Shown piece by piece: positions 1-7,775 of a DNA stretch of 11,982 bases. Under the pieces are notes generated by a model, which saw only the letters and a list, made by a program, of their open reading frames with translations, did no database searches and was not told the DNA's origin. The DNA is from JAYVIQ01 sp043770215 (lineage in GTDB: Bacteria; Bacteroidota; Bacteroidia; Cytophagales; JAAEPT01), in NCBI GenBank assembly GCA_043770215.1, contig JAYVIQ010000226.1, positions 1-11,982 on the forward strand, in the 5' to 3' direction. How positions within the stretch are numbered: the first letter of the stretch is position 1; each line of letters starts with the position of its first letter. The translations under genes were made by a program, and so were the position numbers.

Positions 1-1
1 G

Positions 2-814
2 ATACCCCTATTTAGCCCTTTGAGTAGCTTTTTTAAAAAAAATAAAATTAGGTATGTATTAACTCCACATGGCGCATACAATACAATAGCCATGAAACGC
101 AGTCTTTGGGTAAAAAAGATATACTTTTTACTGCTTGAAAAAAAATTGCTTAAAAACGCACACAAAATTCATTCTATTGGCATAAGCGAGGTAGAAGGCC
201 TGCAAACTATATTTACAAACACAAAGTCCTTTTTACTTCCCTATGGATTTGAAATACCAATACAATCTACAAAACCTAAAGAACTAAATGGTTTTATCAT
301 CGGATTTGTAGGCCGAATAGATGTGTATACCAAAGGATTGGATATTCTTATAGCATCATTTTTACAGTTCCAAAAAAACCACCAAAATTCTGAGCTATGG
401 ATTATAGGAGATGGTGATGGAATTGTTTTTTTAGAAAAGTATATTCAAAAAAACAAATTGAATAATGTTACTTTGTTTGGGAAGAAATTTGGCGAAGAGA
501 AAAATACGTTAATCCAGCAAATGACAGTCTTTGCACACCCCAGTAGAAATGAAGGCTTACCTACCTCTGTGCTAGAAGCGGCTTCTTTTGGTATACCCTC
601 TGTAGTAACTAAAGCTACCAACATTGCTAATTTTATAGACCAATATAATGCTGGAATAAGTATAGAATCTGCTTCTGTACCAGAACTAGTACAAGCATTT
701 GAGACTATGTACAATAGAAAAGAGTACAATTATTCTCTAGCCTGTACAGAAATGCTTAAAGAACAGTTTTCATGGAGTGTATTGGTAGATAAGTATGATA
801 AATTATACCTTTGA
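2..814 (+). CDS. GT4-family glycosyltransferase, 5' end missing
   Basis: Predicted GT-B fold, GT4-family glycosyltransferase that would move a sugar from a nucleotide-sugar donor to the lipid-linked glycan at the inner face of the cytoplasmic membrane. The frame is open to the left edge of the window, so the gene starts outside it; the TTG at 20 is unlikely to be the true start because the usual N-terminal Rossmann half is mostly missing. Numbering from that TTG, the acceptor-side motif TPHGAYN is at 15-21, a GRIDVYTKGLD donor-domain loop at 99-109, and the GT4 E-x7-E pair at E178 and E186 (NEGLPTSVLEA). The C-terminal donor-binding half is complete. The TGA stop directly abuts the next gene, which lies in the same frame. 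Donor and linkage cannot be told from sequence. The family call is firm; the role in this particular polysaccharide rests on context. Confidence 0.9.
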   Translation: MPLFSPLSSFFKKNKIRYVLTPHGAYNTIAMKRSLWVKKIYFLLLEKKLLKNAHKIHSIGISEVEGLQTIFTNTKSFLLPYGFEIPIQSTKPKELNGFIIGFVGRIDVYTKGLDILIASFLQFQKNHQNSELWIIGDGDGIVFLEKYIQKNKLNNVTLFGKKFGEEKNTLIQQMTVFAHPSRNEGLPTSVLEAASFGIPSVVTKATNIANFIDQYNAGISIESASVPELVQAFETMYNRKEYNYSLACTEMLKEQFSWSVLVDKYDKLYL

Positions 815-817
815 TTG
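812..817 (+). other. Stop/start junction, TGA directly followed by in-frame TTG
   Basis: The glycosyltransferase stop TGA (812-814) is followed at once by a TTG in the same reading frame, which is the most likely start of the membrane protein. No ATG or GTG precedes it usefully, and no Shine-Dalgarno-like sequence is evident. The first in-frame ATG (896) lies inside the first hydrophobic segment. Coupled termination and re-initiation is the simplest explanation. Confidence 0.5.
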
Positions 818-2173
818 CAAACTTTAGATTCACATATAGTTCATAATAAATTTTTGTCTAAGCTCAACTGGCAGTTGCTGTTTATACTACTTAGCATGAT
901 TGCTTGCTTTTTTACTTGGAGTGAGAATATAAATATTACCCGTGTGATAAAAGTAATTGGCCGTATGGGAATGCTGTACTCTTCTTACGCGCTATACAAA
1001 AGCATCTTACAATATGGAGCTGTAGATACTTTAAGAGGCCACAACATATTATCTATGGCGCTTTATGGGGTATATCTTTTACTAGGTTTTGCTTCATTTA
1101 CCTGGAGTACAAATATTGGTTATAGTGCTTTGCAGTGGTTTATGACATCACAAACTTTGGTTTTTTGTTACTATTTTATAAAGAGTATTTACCTTTTGGA
1201 TGAATATTTTCCTGGGCACAAAATACGGTTATTTAACTTAATAGGAAATAGTTGTTTTTTACTAATCTTAGTTTTTGTAATAGGTATGTGGGTAAATCCA
1301 GATGTGTTTTTTAGACTAACTCATGGCGGTGAAGAAGCAAGACTTGGAGGATATATGATGAACCCCAATGAACTAGGGATGCTTGCTGGTGTAGGTGTAG
1401 CTGGATTGTTGTTTGATTTAAGAAGAAATCATAATAAGGTTTGGACGGTTATAAAGTTAATAATTCTATTTTATGGTTTGTATGCTACAGGCTCACGCTC
1501 TTCATTAATTGGCGCTTTACTTATCATTGGATTTCATGTGTTACAATCAGAAAGAAAACAGGTGGCAATAGCACTTATTTTTCTTATGGCTTTGGTATCG
1601 CCGGTAGCCATTTACAAAGTAGTTTTAAAAGACGGAGACCCTGAACGGATGGAAGAAGTACTAAGCCTTACAGGTAGATTGCCTTTTTGGAGCGCACTTA
1701 TTACAGAAGGATTGCCAAGAGAACCATTACTTGGGTTTGGTTTTATGCGCATAGATTATAAAGAGTTTTTTCAAAGTGCCCATACATATCCAGGTAAGAT
1801 GACACACAACACATTTATGCAAGTCCTCATGAATCTTGGGTTTATAGGGCTAACCATTGTTTTTTTTCAGATGGTTTTTACTTACCAAGGAATAAATAGA
1901 GAAAATAGTGAAAAAAAATTGATGCTATTCAGTTTGCTGATCCCACTGATCATAAACTCATTTACAGAGTTTGGTATCTATGGAGAGTCTAACTATGGTA
2001 TTTTATTTTATCAGTTGATTATCATGTATATAAATTTTAAAAATAGCCCCATCATAACACCCAAACAAAGGTTACACTTATTAAAAACCAGACCAGACCT
2101 GCCAATGAATCTTTTATTAAACAAAAAAGTAACTTTCCGTCAAACAAAAGATACTGGGTTAAGCCAAAAATAA
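815..2173 (+). CDS. O-antigen polymerase/ligase-like multi-pass membrane protein (Wzy/WaaL type)
   Basis: A 452-residue integral membrane protein with roughly ten to twelve hydrophobic segments, resembling the O-antigen ligase/polymerase family (Wzy_C, PF04932). Such proteins join lipid-linked repeat units (Wzy) or transfer the glycan to a final acceptor (WaaL) on the periplasmic face. Visible hallmarks are MNPNELG at 182-188, YATGSRSS at 223-230 before a membrane helix, LTGRLPFW at 285-292 opening the large periplasmic loop, GFGF at 307-310, and the THNTF motif at 330-334 just ahead of another helix; Arg in the GSRSS and GR motifs and the His are typical of the family. The TTG start is chosen because the first ATG (codon 28) would cut into the first membrane helix (about 18-34). 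The charged tail after residue 410 is probably cytoplasmic. Context with glycosyltransferases and a WecA-like enzyme favours Wzy over WaaL, but sequence alone cannot separate them. Confidence 0.85.
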   Translation: MQTLDSHIVHNKFLSKLNWQLLFILLSMIACFFTWSENINITRVIKVIGRMGMLYSSYALYKSILQYGAVDTLRGHNILSMALYGVYLLLGFASFTWSTNIGYSALQWFMTSQTLVFCYYFIKSIYLLDEYFPGHKIRLFNLIGNSCFLLILVFVIGMWVNPDVFFRLTHGGEEARLGGYMMNPNELGMLAGVGVAGLLFDLRRNHNKVWTVIKLIILFYGLYATGSRSSLIGALLIIGFHVLQSERKQVAIALIFLMALVSPVAIYKVVLKDGDPERMEEVLSLTGRLPFWSALITEGLPREPLLGFGFMRIDYKEFFQSAHTYPGKMTHNTFMQVLMNLGFIGLTIVFFQMVFTYQGINRENSEKKLMLFSLLIPLIINSFTEFGIYGESNYGILFYQLIIMYINFKNSPIITPKQRLHLLKTRPDLPMNLLLNKKVTFRQTKDTGLSQK

Positions 2174-2303
2174 AATTATTACTAAACTAATTTTAAAATA
2201 GACACGTAACTATAATAATGAATAAGGCAAATACCTGTAAGTTAATGATTGCATATAGGTTCAAAACAATAAGAACAACAGAATAGACAATAAAAAATTG
2301 AGT
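2174..2303 (+). other. Intergenic spacer before the fusion gene
   Basis: This 130-base AT-rich gap, counted to the ATG at 2304, is the longest break inside the polysaccharide block and could hold an internal promoter. I see no convincing Bacteroidota promoter (TTTG ... TAnnTTTG), no GC-rich terminator stem and no recognisable RNA. A short near-palindrome, CTAATTTTAAAATAG, lies in it but has no GC content to make it a terminator. Confidence 0.4.
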
Positions 2304-4655
2304 ATGAATGAATTTTTGAAATTAATTGGTCTAAAGATTGAGTCTGAAAAAGTAGAGGGTTCTTTTAAACTGTATTATATCACCAATCCAGACTCTAGCA
2401 TTCGGTGGGTATGGAACGCAAATAATCCAAGCCCAGACTTTATTAAATTTTATTCAGCCTCAAATCTTAAAACAAAACTTGTAGTGTTGGCATTTAAAAT
2501 GATTTTTAAAATCCGTTTACAGCACATTATTTTTTCTAAGAAAAGCATTTATGCATCTTTTGAAAAAAATCATGTAATGTATGATTTTATAAAACAACAT
2601 TTTGCTCTATTTACAGGTACAAAGGGACCAAATAGAAAACTTGTTTTGTATATATCACATGAAAATAAAACATCTAAATTCATAAAAATAGCTCTTTCTG
2701 ATATTTCTAAAGAACTGATAATTGCAGAAAACAAACAATTAGCCTATGTAGAAAATTTAAAAAATGTTGCTTTTGAGGTTCCTAAATCTTTTATGCTGAC
2801 AGAGTCTATAGTTGTAATGAATGATATCTCAAATGGAGGTAAAAATACATCTATTTTTAATCAGTTGCATATAAATGCCCTATCAGAAATTTACCAAAAA
2901 AGTGCAAAAAAGGAAACGTTTGAAAATTTAACTTGCTATAAAAAGTCGTTTTCAGAAATAAAGGAAGTTTATTCCATTCATAACCCAAAGATTTCTAAAA
3001 CTTTAATAGATAAAGTATCCTTTTTGCTTCATGAAACACAAAAAATAGAAGTTCAGACTTGCTACGCTCACAAAGATTTCACTCCTTGGAACACCATTTG
3101 TCAACAAAACAGCATCTCCATTTTCGATTGGGAATTAGCATCAGAAAATATGCCTTTTGCTTTTGATTTGTTTCACTTTATTATCCAAAAAGGAATCCTT
3201 ACAGAACGTAAAAATTGGGTAGTAATAAAAAAAGAATTATTAGAGGCTTATCAGCCATTTGCAAAAAAAAACAATGTGGCTTTAGATGGGTTTGATAATT
3301 ACTTAAAAGCTTATCTAGCCATAAATACTGCATATTATTTAAAAATTTATGCCCTACAAGCAGATTGGCACATTCAAATTTCTTGGCTTCTTAATACCTG
3401 GAATGAGGCTTGTACAGATGTTTTAAAAGGTATTAAACCGTATAGAAAGCATTTAATTTCAGACATATTTTGTTTTTTACACAATCAAGAGTATGCAGCT
3501 ATAAAGCTAGAAGAGATACCCCCCGAGTCTGTAAGTGAATACTCTGACATAGACCTATGTATGTCTAAAAAACTGGGATATGAAACAATGCATTATTTAC
3601 AAAAACACACCTTGGTGCGGTATATACATGTAAAAAAATCAACCAATATGTTGGCCATTATGGTAGTTTTACATGACAGCACTACCCTAGCTTTAGATTT
3701 GATTTGTGAATTTAAAAGAAAAAGCATCCAGTTTATGGACCTAAAACCTGTACTAAATCATGCTATAAAAAACGTATATCATATAAAAACAATGTCTGAG
3801 CAAGACACTAAAATGTATATAAATTGTTTTTATACCTTAAATAATAGCGGTATTCCTAAAAAATACATCCACTTTTTTGGTGATGAAAGAGACATCAAAA
3901 CAAAAAAGGAATTGATGGAATTACTTTCTAAAAATGAAAATAATCGAGGTTTGAAAAAACTAACTCATTATTTTTCTTACCTTAAAGATACAATGATAAG
4001 CCATGTAATGAGTAAAGGGATAATTTTAACATTTAGTGGAGTAGATGGAGCCGGAAAATCTACCATAATAGAGCACACAGCTTTAGAAATAGAAAAAAAA
4101 TTTCGTAGAAAAGTAGTTGTTATTAGACATAGACCGTCTATACTACCCATCATTAGTGCCATAAAACACGGCAAATCTGGCGCTGAGAAAAGGAGCGTAC
4201 AGAACTTACCACGCCAAGGAAACAACAAAAATTTCTTTAGCTCTTTTTTCAGGTTTTTATATTACTTTACAGACTATGTTTTTGGTCAGTTTGTGATTTA
4301 CATCAAGTATGTTTTAAGAGGCTATGTAGTTTTGTATGATAGATATTATTTTGATTTTATAAATGATAGCGTCAGAAGCAATATTAGACTCCCAAAATGG
4401 ATTTTAAATTTTGGGTACAGATGCATTATGTCGCCAGATATAAATATCTTTCTTTATGCAGATGCGCAAACCATACTAAAAAGAAAACAAGAATTAGAAG
4501 AGTCTACAATAATTTCTCTAACAAATGATTATTTAAGGCTTTTTTCTACCTTAAGCACCAGAGAAAAAAAAGGGGTGTATCTATGCATAGAAAACATAGA
4601 ATTGGAAAAAACTATGAAAACGATTACAGAGAATATAGCAGAAAAGCTTTTATAA
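2304..4655 (+). CDS. Three-part fusion: APH-like kinase, nucleotidyltransferase-like middle, thymidylate-kinase-like P-loop kinase
   Basis: A 783-residue cytosolic protein, counted from ATG 2304; a TTG two codons upstream at 2298 is also possible. The N-terminal part looks like an aminoglycoside/choline phosphotransferase (APH) kinase with its key residues kept: candidate ATP-binding Lys128 (KFIKIAL), helix-C Glu142, catalytic loop HKDFTPWN at 256-263 and metal-binding FDWE at 274-277. The middle part carries YSDIDLCM (Asp415, Asp417) followed by TLALDL (Asp465), which resembles the acidic triad of polymerase-beta-type nucleotidyltransferases, though the usual Gly-Ser ahead of it is not clear. 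The C-terminal part is thymidylate-kinase-like: P-loop GVDGAGKST at 579-587, LYDRYYFDF with Asp679-Arg680, and a LID-like LKRKQELE around Arg727. Such P-loop kinases occur in polysaccharide clusters and are probably not true dTMP kinases. The stop directly abuts the acyltransferase ATG. Substrate unknown; I infer activation or phosphorylation of a sugar or alcohol substituent. Confidence 0.78.
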   Translation: MNEFLKLIGLKIESEKVEGSFKLYYITNPDSSIRWVWNANNPSPDFIKFYSASNLKTKLVVLAFKMIFKIRLQHIIFSKKSIYASFEKNHVMYDFIKQHFALFTGTKGPNRKLVLYISHENKTSKFIKIALSDISKELIIAENKQLAYVENLKNVAFEVPKSFMLTESIVVMNDISNGGKNTSIFNQLHINALSEIYQKSAKKETFENLTCYKKSFSEIKEVYSIHNPKISKTLIDKVSFLLHETQKIEVQTCYAHKDFTPWNTICQQNSISIFDWELASENMPFAFDLFHFIIQKGILTERKNWVVIKKELLEAYQPFAKKNNVALDGFDNYLKAYLAINTAYYLKIYALQADWHIQISWLLNTWNEACTDVLKGIKPYRKHLISDIFCFLHNQEYAAIKLEEIPPESVSEYSDIDLCMSKKLGYETMHYLQKHTLVRYIHVKKSTNMLAIMVVLHDSTTLALDLICEFKRKSIQFMDLKPVLNHAIKNVYHIKTMSEQDTKMYINCFYTLNNSGIPKKYIHFFGDERDIKTKKELMELLSKNENNRGLKKLTHYFSYLKDTMISHVMSKGIILTFSGVDGAGKSTIIEHTALEIEKKFRRKVVVIRHRPSILPIISAIKHGKSGAEKRSVQNLPRQGNNKNFFSSFFRFLYYFTDYVFGQFVIYIKYVLRGYVVLYDRYYFDFINDSVRSNIRLPKWILNFGYRCIMSPDINIFLYADAQTILKRKQELEESTIISLTNDYLRLFSTLSTREKKGVYLCIENIELEKTMKTITENIAEKLL

Positions 4656-5351
4656 ATGAAAAGAATTTTAGAAAAGATAATTAAAAAAAGAAACCCTACA
4701 TTTTCTTTTGATCCACAGTTAAATACTACAGCACTACTATCTTTTGTAGTTAAACAAATTTTTGGGATTCTAAGAGGTTTAAAGTTTTTAATGTATTTAA
4801 AAAACCCAAAAATGGCAATTTTGGGTAAAGGGGTACAATTCTTTAACACTCCAAAAATTACTTTTGGCAATTTTCTTAAATTAGGAGATTTTGTATATAT
4901 AAGCGCTTTAGGAAAAAAAGGTATTTCTATTGGAAATAATGTGGGCATAGGATCATTTAGCCAAATAATTGTATCTACTTCTTTTAACAATTTAGGAGAG
5001 CACATAAAAATAGGAAACAATGTAGGGTTAGGAGAATTTGCATATCTAGGAGGAGCTGGAGGCCTAGAAATTGGAGATGATACAATTATAGGACAGTACT
5101 TGAGCTGCCACCCAGAAAACCATATTGCAACAGATTTAACAACACCTATTAGACTTCAGGGAGTTACAAGAAAAGGGATAAAAATAGGTAAAAATTGCTG
5201 GATTGGCAGTAAAGTAACTATCTTAGACGGAGTAGAAATTGGAGATGGTTGCATTATTGCAGCAGGTGCTGTCTTAACTAAATCTTTCCCTAAACATGTA
5301 GTAATAGGCGGTGTACCAGCAAAAATTATTAAAAATAGAGACCTCATATGA
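4656..5351 (+). CDS. Left-handed beta-helix (hexapeptide-repeat) O-acyltransferase
   Basis: A 231-residue protein of the hexapeptide-repeat transferase family, maltose/galactoside acetyltransferase-like. It would transfer an acetyl or similar acyl group from acyl-CoA to a sugar of the growing glycan in the cytosol; such enzymes work as trimers. Repeats of the [LIV]-G-x4 type run from about residue 68 to 207 (for example ISIGNNVGIG, IKIGNNVGLG, LEIGDDTIIG, IKIGKNCWIG, VEIGDGCIIAAGAV). The loop CHPENH at 151-156 supplies the likely catalytic His, and the family's closing GGVPAKII is at 218-225. An N-terminal stretch of about 55 residues with a hydrophobic patch precedes the helix and could bring the enzyme to the membrane. 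The ATG follows the preceding TAA with no gap, and its TGA overlaps the next ATG (ATGA), so it is translated with its neighbours. The acyl donor and target sugar are not known. Confidence 0.9.
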   Translation: MKRILEKIIKKRNPTFSFDPQLNTTALLSFVVKQIFGILRGLKFLMYLKNPKMAILGKGVQFFNTPKITFGNFLKLGDFVYISALGKKGISIGNNVGIGSFSQIIVSTSFNNLGEHIKIGNNVGLGEFAYLGGAGGLEIGDDTIIGQYLSCHPENHIATDLTTPIRLQGVTRKGIKIGKNCWIGSKVTILDGVEIGDGCIIAAGAVLTKSFPKHVVIGGVPAKIIKNRDLI

Positions 5352-6580
5352 AAACAATACTAGCCACAGCATATGCAATAAACCCTTATAAAGGATCTGA
5401 GGATGGCATGGGTTGGAATTTCATGTTGCAAATTGCACGTTTTCAAAAGGTAATAGCCGTTACTAGAGAAAATAATCAAAATCAGATAGAAAAGTATCAG
5501 GCTCAGTTCCCAAATGAATTGTACAAAAACATACAATTTATATATTTTGATTTGCCATATTGGATGCGTTTTTGGAAAAAAGGTTCTAGAGGAGCAATGC
5601 TTTATTACCTCATGTGGCAATATGGAATAGTTTCTTTTATTAGAAAAAAAAAATTAGTGTTTGATATTGCTCACAATGTAAATTTCCATAATGATTGGAC
5701 TCCCTCTTTCTTACATAAATTAAATAAACCTTTGGTTTGGGGTCCAATAGGTCACCATCCTGCCATTCCAAAACAATACCTAAAGTTGTATCCGTATGTT
5801 TATTTAATCAAAGACCAACTTACTTGGCTAATTAAAAAATGTTTTTGGCGGTTTTCAACAGCATTAAAAACAACTGTTACAAAAAGCAACTATGTTTTAA
5901 CCATGAATAGTGCTGTAGTAGAACACCTGCCTGAATTGGCAAATAAAAGTGCCGTAATGCCTTCCGTAGCTACACAAGATTATGGTTTTTTGGAAGACAA
6001 AAAAGAAGAAAATAATACATTCACACTCATATCTGCCGGTAGGTTTGTGCCTCTAAAAGGATTTGACTTAAGCATTATTTCCTTTTCTAAATTTTTAAAG
6101 AATCTAACTTTTTTAAATCTTGATACTACAAATATAGAATTGGTTTTGGTGGGAAATGGACCCGAAGAGCTGTTTTTAAAATCGTTAGTAAAAGAATTGA
6201 AGATAGAAAAAAATGTACAATTCGTACATTGGATAGAAAGAACAGAACTAATGGAAAAGTTCAAGAATGCGTCTGTATTTTTGTTCCCTTCTCACGAGGG
6301 CGCAGGCATGGTAGTAGCAGAAGCGCTTTCCTTTGCATTGCCAGTTATTTGTTTAGAAAACACAGGACCTGGCGAATTTGTAAATGAGTTGTGTGGCATT
6401 AAAATAAAACATCAAAAACATGAATCTACCACAGATGCACTTTCAATAGCTATAAACAAACTGTATACAGAGCCAAAACTAAGAGCACAAATGGGTTTAG
6501 AGGCGCGTAAGCACTTTTTAACTCACTTTCATTGGGATAGAAGAGGCGAGGCATTAAAAGAAATTTACGACTCTTTATGA
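5348..6580 (+). CDS. GT4-family glycosyltransferase
   Basis: A complete 410-residue GT-B glycosyltransferase, a usual length for GT4. The N-terminal acceptor domain opens with a beta strand and a glycine-rich loop, GSEDGMGWN at 16-24, typical of this subgroup; the segment WGPIGHHPAIP at 131-141 lies near the domain junction. The C-terminal donor-binding domain has SAGRFVPLKGFD at 229-240, LVLVGNGPE at 265-273 and the E-x7-E signature E317/E325 (HEGAGMVVAEAL) that binds the nucleotide-sugar. No signal peptide or membrane helix is obvious, so it should act at the cytoplasmic face on the lipid-linked oligosaccharide. It overlaps the acyltransferase gene and the next glycosyltransferase by four bases each (ATGA), meaning tight translational coupling. 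The sugar it adds cannot be deduced. Confidence 0.92.
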   Translation: MKTILATAYAINPYKGSEDGMGWNFMLQIARFQKVIAVTRENNQNQIEKYQAQFPNELYKNIQFIYFDLPYWMRFWKKGSRGAMLYYLMWQYGIVSFIRKKKLVFDIAHNVNFHNDWTPSFLHKLNKPLVWGPIGHHPAIPKQYLKLYPYVYLIKDQLTWLIKKCFWRFSTALKTTVTKSNYVLTMNSAVVEHLPELANKSAVMPSVATQDYGFLEDKKEENNTFTLISAGRFVPLKGFDLSIISFSKFLKNLTFLNLDTTNIELVLVGNGPEELFLKSLVKELKIEKNVQFVHWIERTELMEKFKNASVFLFPSHEGAGMVVAEALSFALPVICLENTGPGEFVNELCGIKIKHQKHESTTDALSIAINKLYTEPKLRAQMGLEARKHFLTHFHWDRRGEALKEIYDSL

Positions 6581-7668
6581 CAAACCGACCTAAAATTTTT
6601 GTTTTTCATTTGCTTAATGATTTCAGTGGAAGTCCTAAAGTACTGATGCAATTGATCAAAGGATGGGTAAAAAACAATTTAGAGGTTCATTTATACACAT
6701 CCAACACACAAAAACCAGGCTTTTTGTCTAATATTTCCTCAGTAAATTACCATACAGGATGGTATGTTTACAGTACTAATTTATGGATTAGATTACTGTG
6801 TTTTGCCCTAAGCCAAATCATCTTGTTTTTTAAGATGTATAAACATGTTACTAAAAACGATATAATCTACGTAAATACTGTACTCCCTTTTGGCGCAGCT
6901 TTATTGGGTAAAATAAAAGGGTGCAGAGTCATATACCACATTCATGAAAGTACCATAAACCCTAAACCACTAAAATGGTTTTTACTTTCTGTTATAAAAT
7001 ATTGTGCCACAGATACTATATATGTATCTAAATATGTTGCAGAAAGTCATCATATAAAAGGAAAGAAAGCACACTTGTTGTACAATGCTTTAGAAGATGC
7101 CTTTTTGAAAAAAGCAACCCATACCAATAAAGTATTTCATGGTTCAAACGTACTTATGGTTTGTTCTTTAAAAGCCTATAAAGGTGTTTATGAATATATA
7201 AATTTGGCCAAAAATTGCCCTCAATATACATTTAGAATAGTATTTAATGCAAAAGAAGAGGATATTACACTTTTTTTTACTAACGCAGTAATCCCAAAAA
7301 ATGTACAGTTTATACCTGTACAAGAAGACTTGCACCCACATTATTCATGGGCAGATGTTGTATTAAATTTATCTAGGCCAGACGGATGGATAGAAACTTT
7401 TGGGCTTACCATAATAGAGGGAATGGCATACGGACTTCCAGCCATTGTACCGGTAATAGGTGGAATTGTAGAAGTGATAGAACAAGACAAGACAGGATTT
7501 ATGATAGATAGTAGAGAAGCTTTAGAACTACAAAAAACTTTAATTCAAATACTATCCAATCCATTGAAATATCAAGAATTATCTGCTAATTCGAAAGAAA
7601 GAATAAAGCAATTTGATGAATCTACCTTTATTGCCCATAGTTTAGATATTATAGATAATGTTCCATAG
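6577..7668 (+). CDS. GT4-family glycosyltransferase
   Basis: A 363-residue GT-B glycosyltransferase, slightly short but complete. The N-terminal domain shows FHLLNDFSGSPKVL at 10-23 (a Gly-Ser loop after the first strand) and HIHES at 121-125, a motif common at the acceptor site of GT4 enzymes. A hydrophobic stretch at about 70-86 may dip into the membrane. The C-terminal domain has VCSLKAYKGVYEYI at 195-208, a divergent form of the usual GR...KG loop, then ADVVLNLSRPDGWIETFG at 259-276 and the E-x7-E pair E273/E281, followed by GMAYGLPAIVP. It starts by ATGA overlap with the previous gene and ends 107 bases before the next one, closing the tightly packed middle group that began at 2304. Role inferred: one sugar-transfer step in repeat-unit assembly on the lipid carrier. 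Confidence 0.88.
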   Translation: MTNRPKIFVFHLLNDFSGSPKVLMQLIKGWVKNNLEVHLYTSNTQKPGFLSNISSVNYHTGWYVYSTNLWIRLLCFALSQIILFFKMYKHVTKNDIIYVNTVLPFGAALLGKIKGCRVIYHIHESTINPKPLKWFLLSVIKYCATDTIYVSKYVAESHHIKGKKAHLLYNALEDAFLKKATHTNKVFHGSNVLMVCSLKAYKGVYEYINLAKNCPQYTFRIVFNAKEEDITLFFTNAVIPKNVQFIPVQEDLHPHYSWADVVLNLSRPDGWIETFGLTIIEGMAYGLPAIVPVIGGIVEVIEQDKTGFMIDSREALELQKTLIQILSNPLKYQELSANSKERIKQFDESTFIAHSLDIIDNVP

Positions 7669-7775
7669 TAGTTTTCCAATTTCTTGCTTAGAAAATCTTT
7701 GCTCAAAAAAACCAATTAAAGAATCTTTTTAGAAGAATTTAAAAAATATAGTATAAAGAATGAAGTTAGCGTAAA
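7669..7775 (+). other. Intergenic spacer inside the polysaccharide block
   Basis: This 107-base AT-rich gap separates the overlapping middle genes from the last two. A tiny AAAG-AAT-CTTT hairpin (7718-7728) runs into two more T residues, too weak to call a terminator. No clear promoter consensus is visible. Transcription may simply read through. Confidence 0.35.

Noticed and set aside
2184..2205. Near-palindrome CTAATTTTAAAATAG as an operator
   Set aside because: Low-complexity A/T palindromes arise often here, and no second copy or nearby regulator gene supports it.
2218..2286. 22-codon ORF in the gap before the fusion gene
   Set aside because: Too short, no ribosome binding site, no recognisable motif; expected by chance.
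4000..4655. Calling the P-loop part a true thymidylate kinase (tmk)
   Set aside because: It is fused to two other domains in a glycan locus, and the P-loop and DR motifs alone do not show dTMP specificity.
4529..5020. Minus-strand open frame of 163 codons
   Set aside because: It lies fully antisense to the end of the fusion gene and the start of the acyltransferase, both strongly supported; its translation shows no recognisable domain.
7718..7730. AAAG-AAT-CTTTTT as an intrinsic terminator
   Set aside because: A four-base-pair AT-rich stem and a short T run are too weak to support termination.
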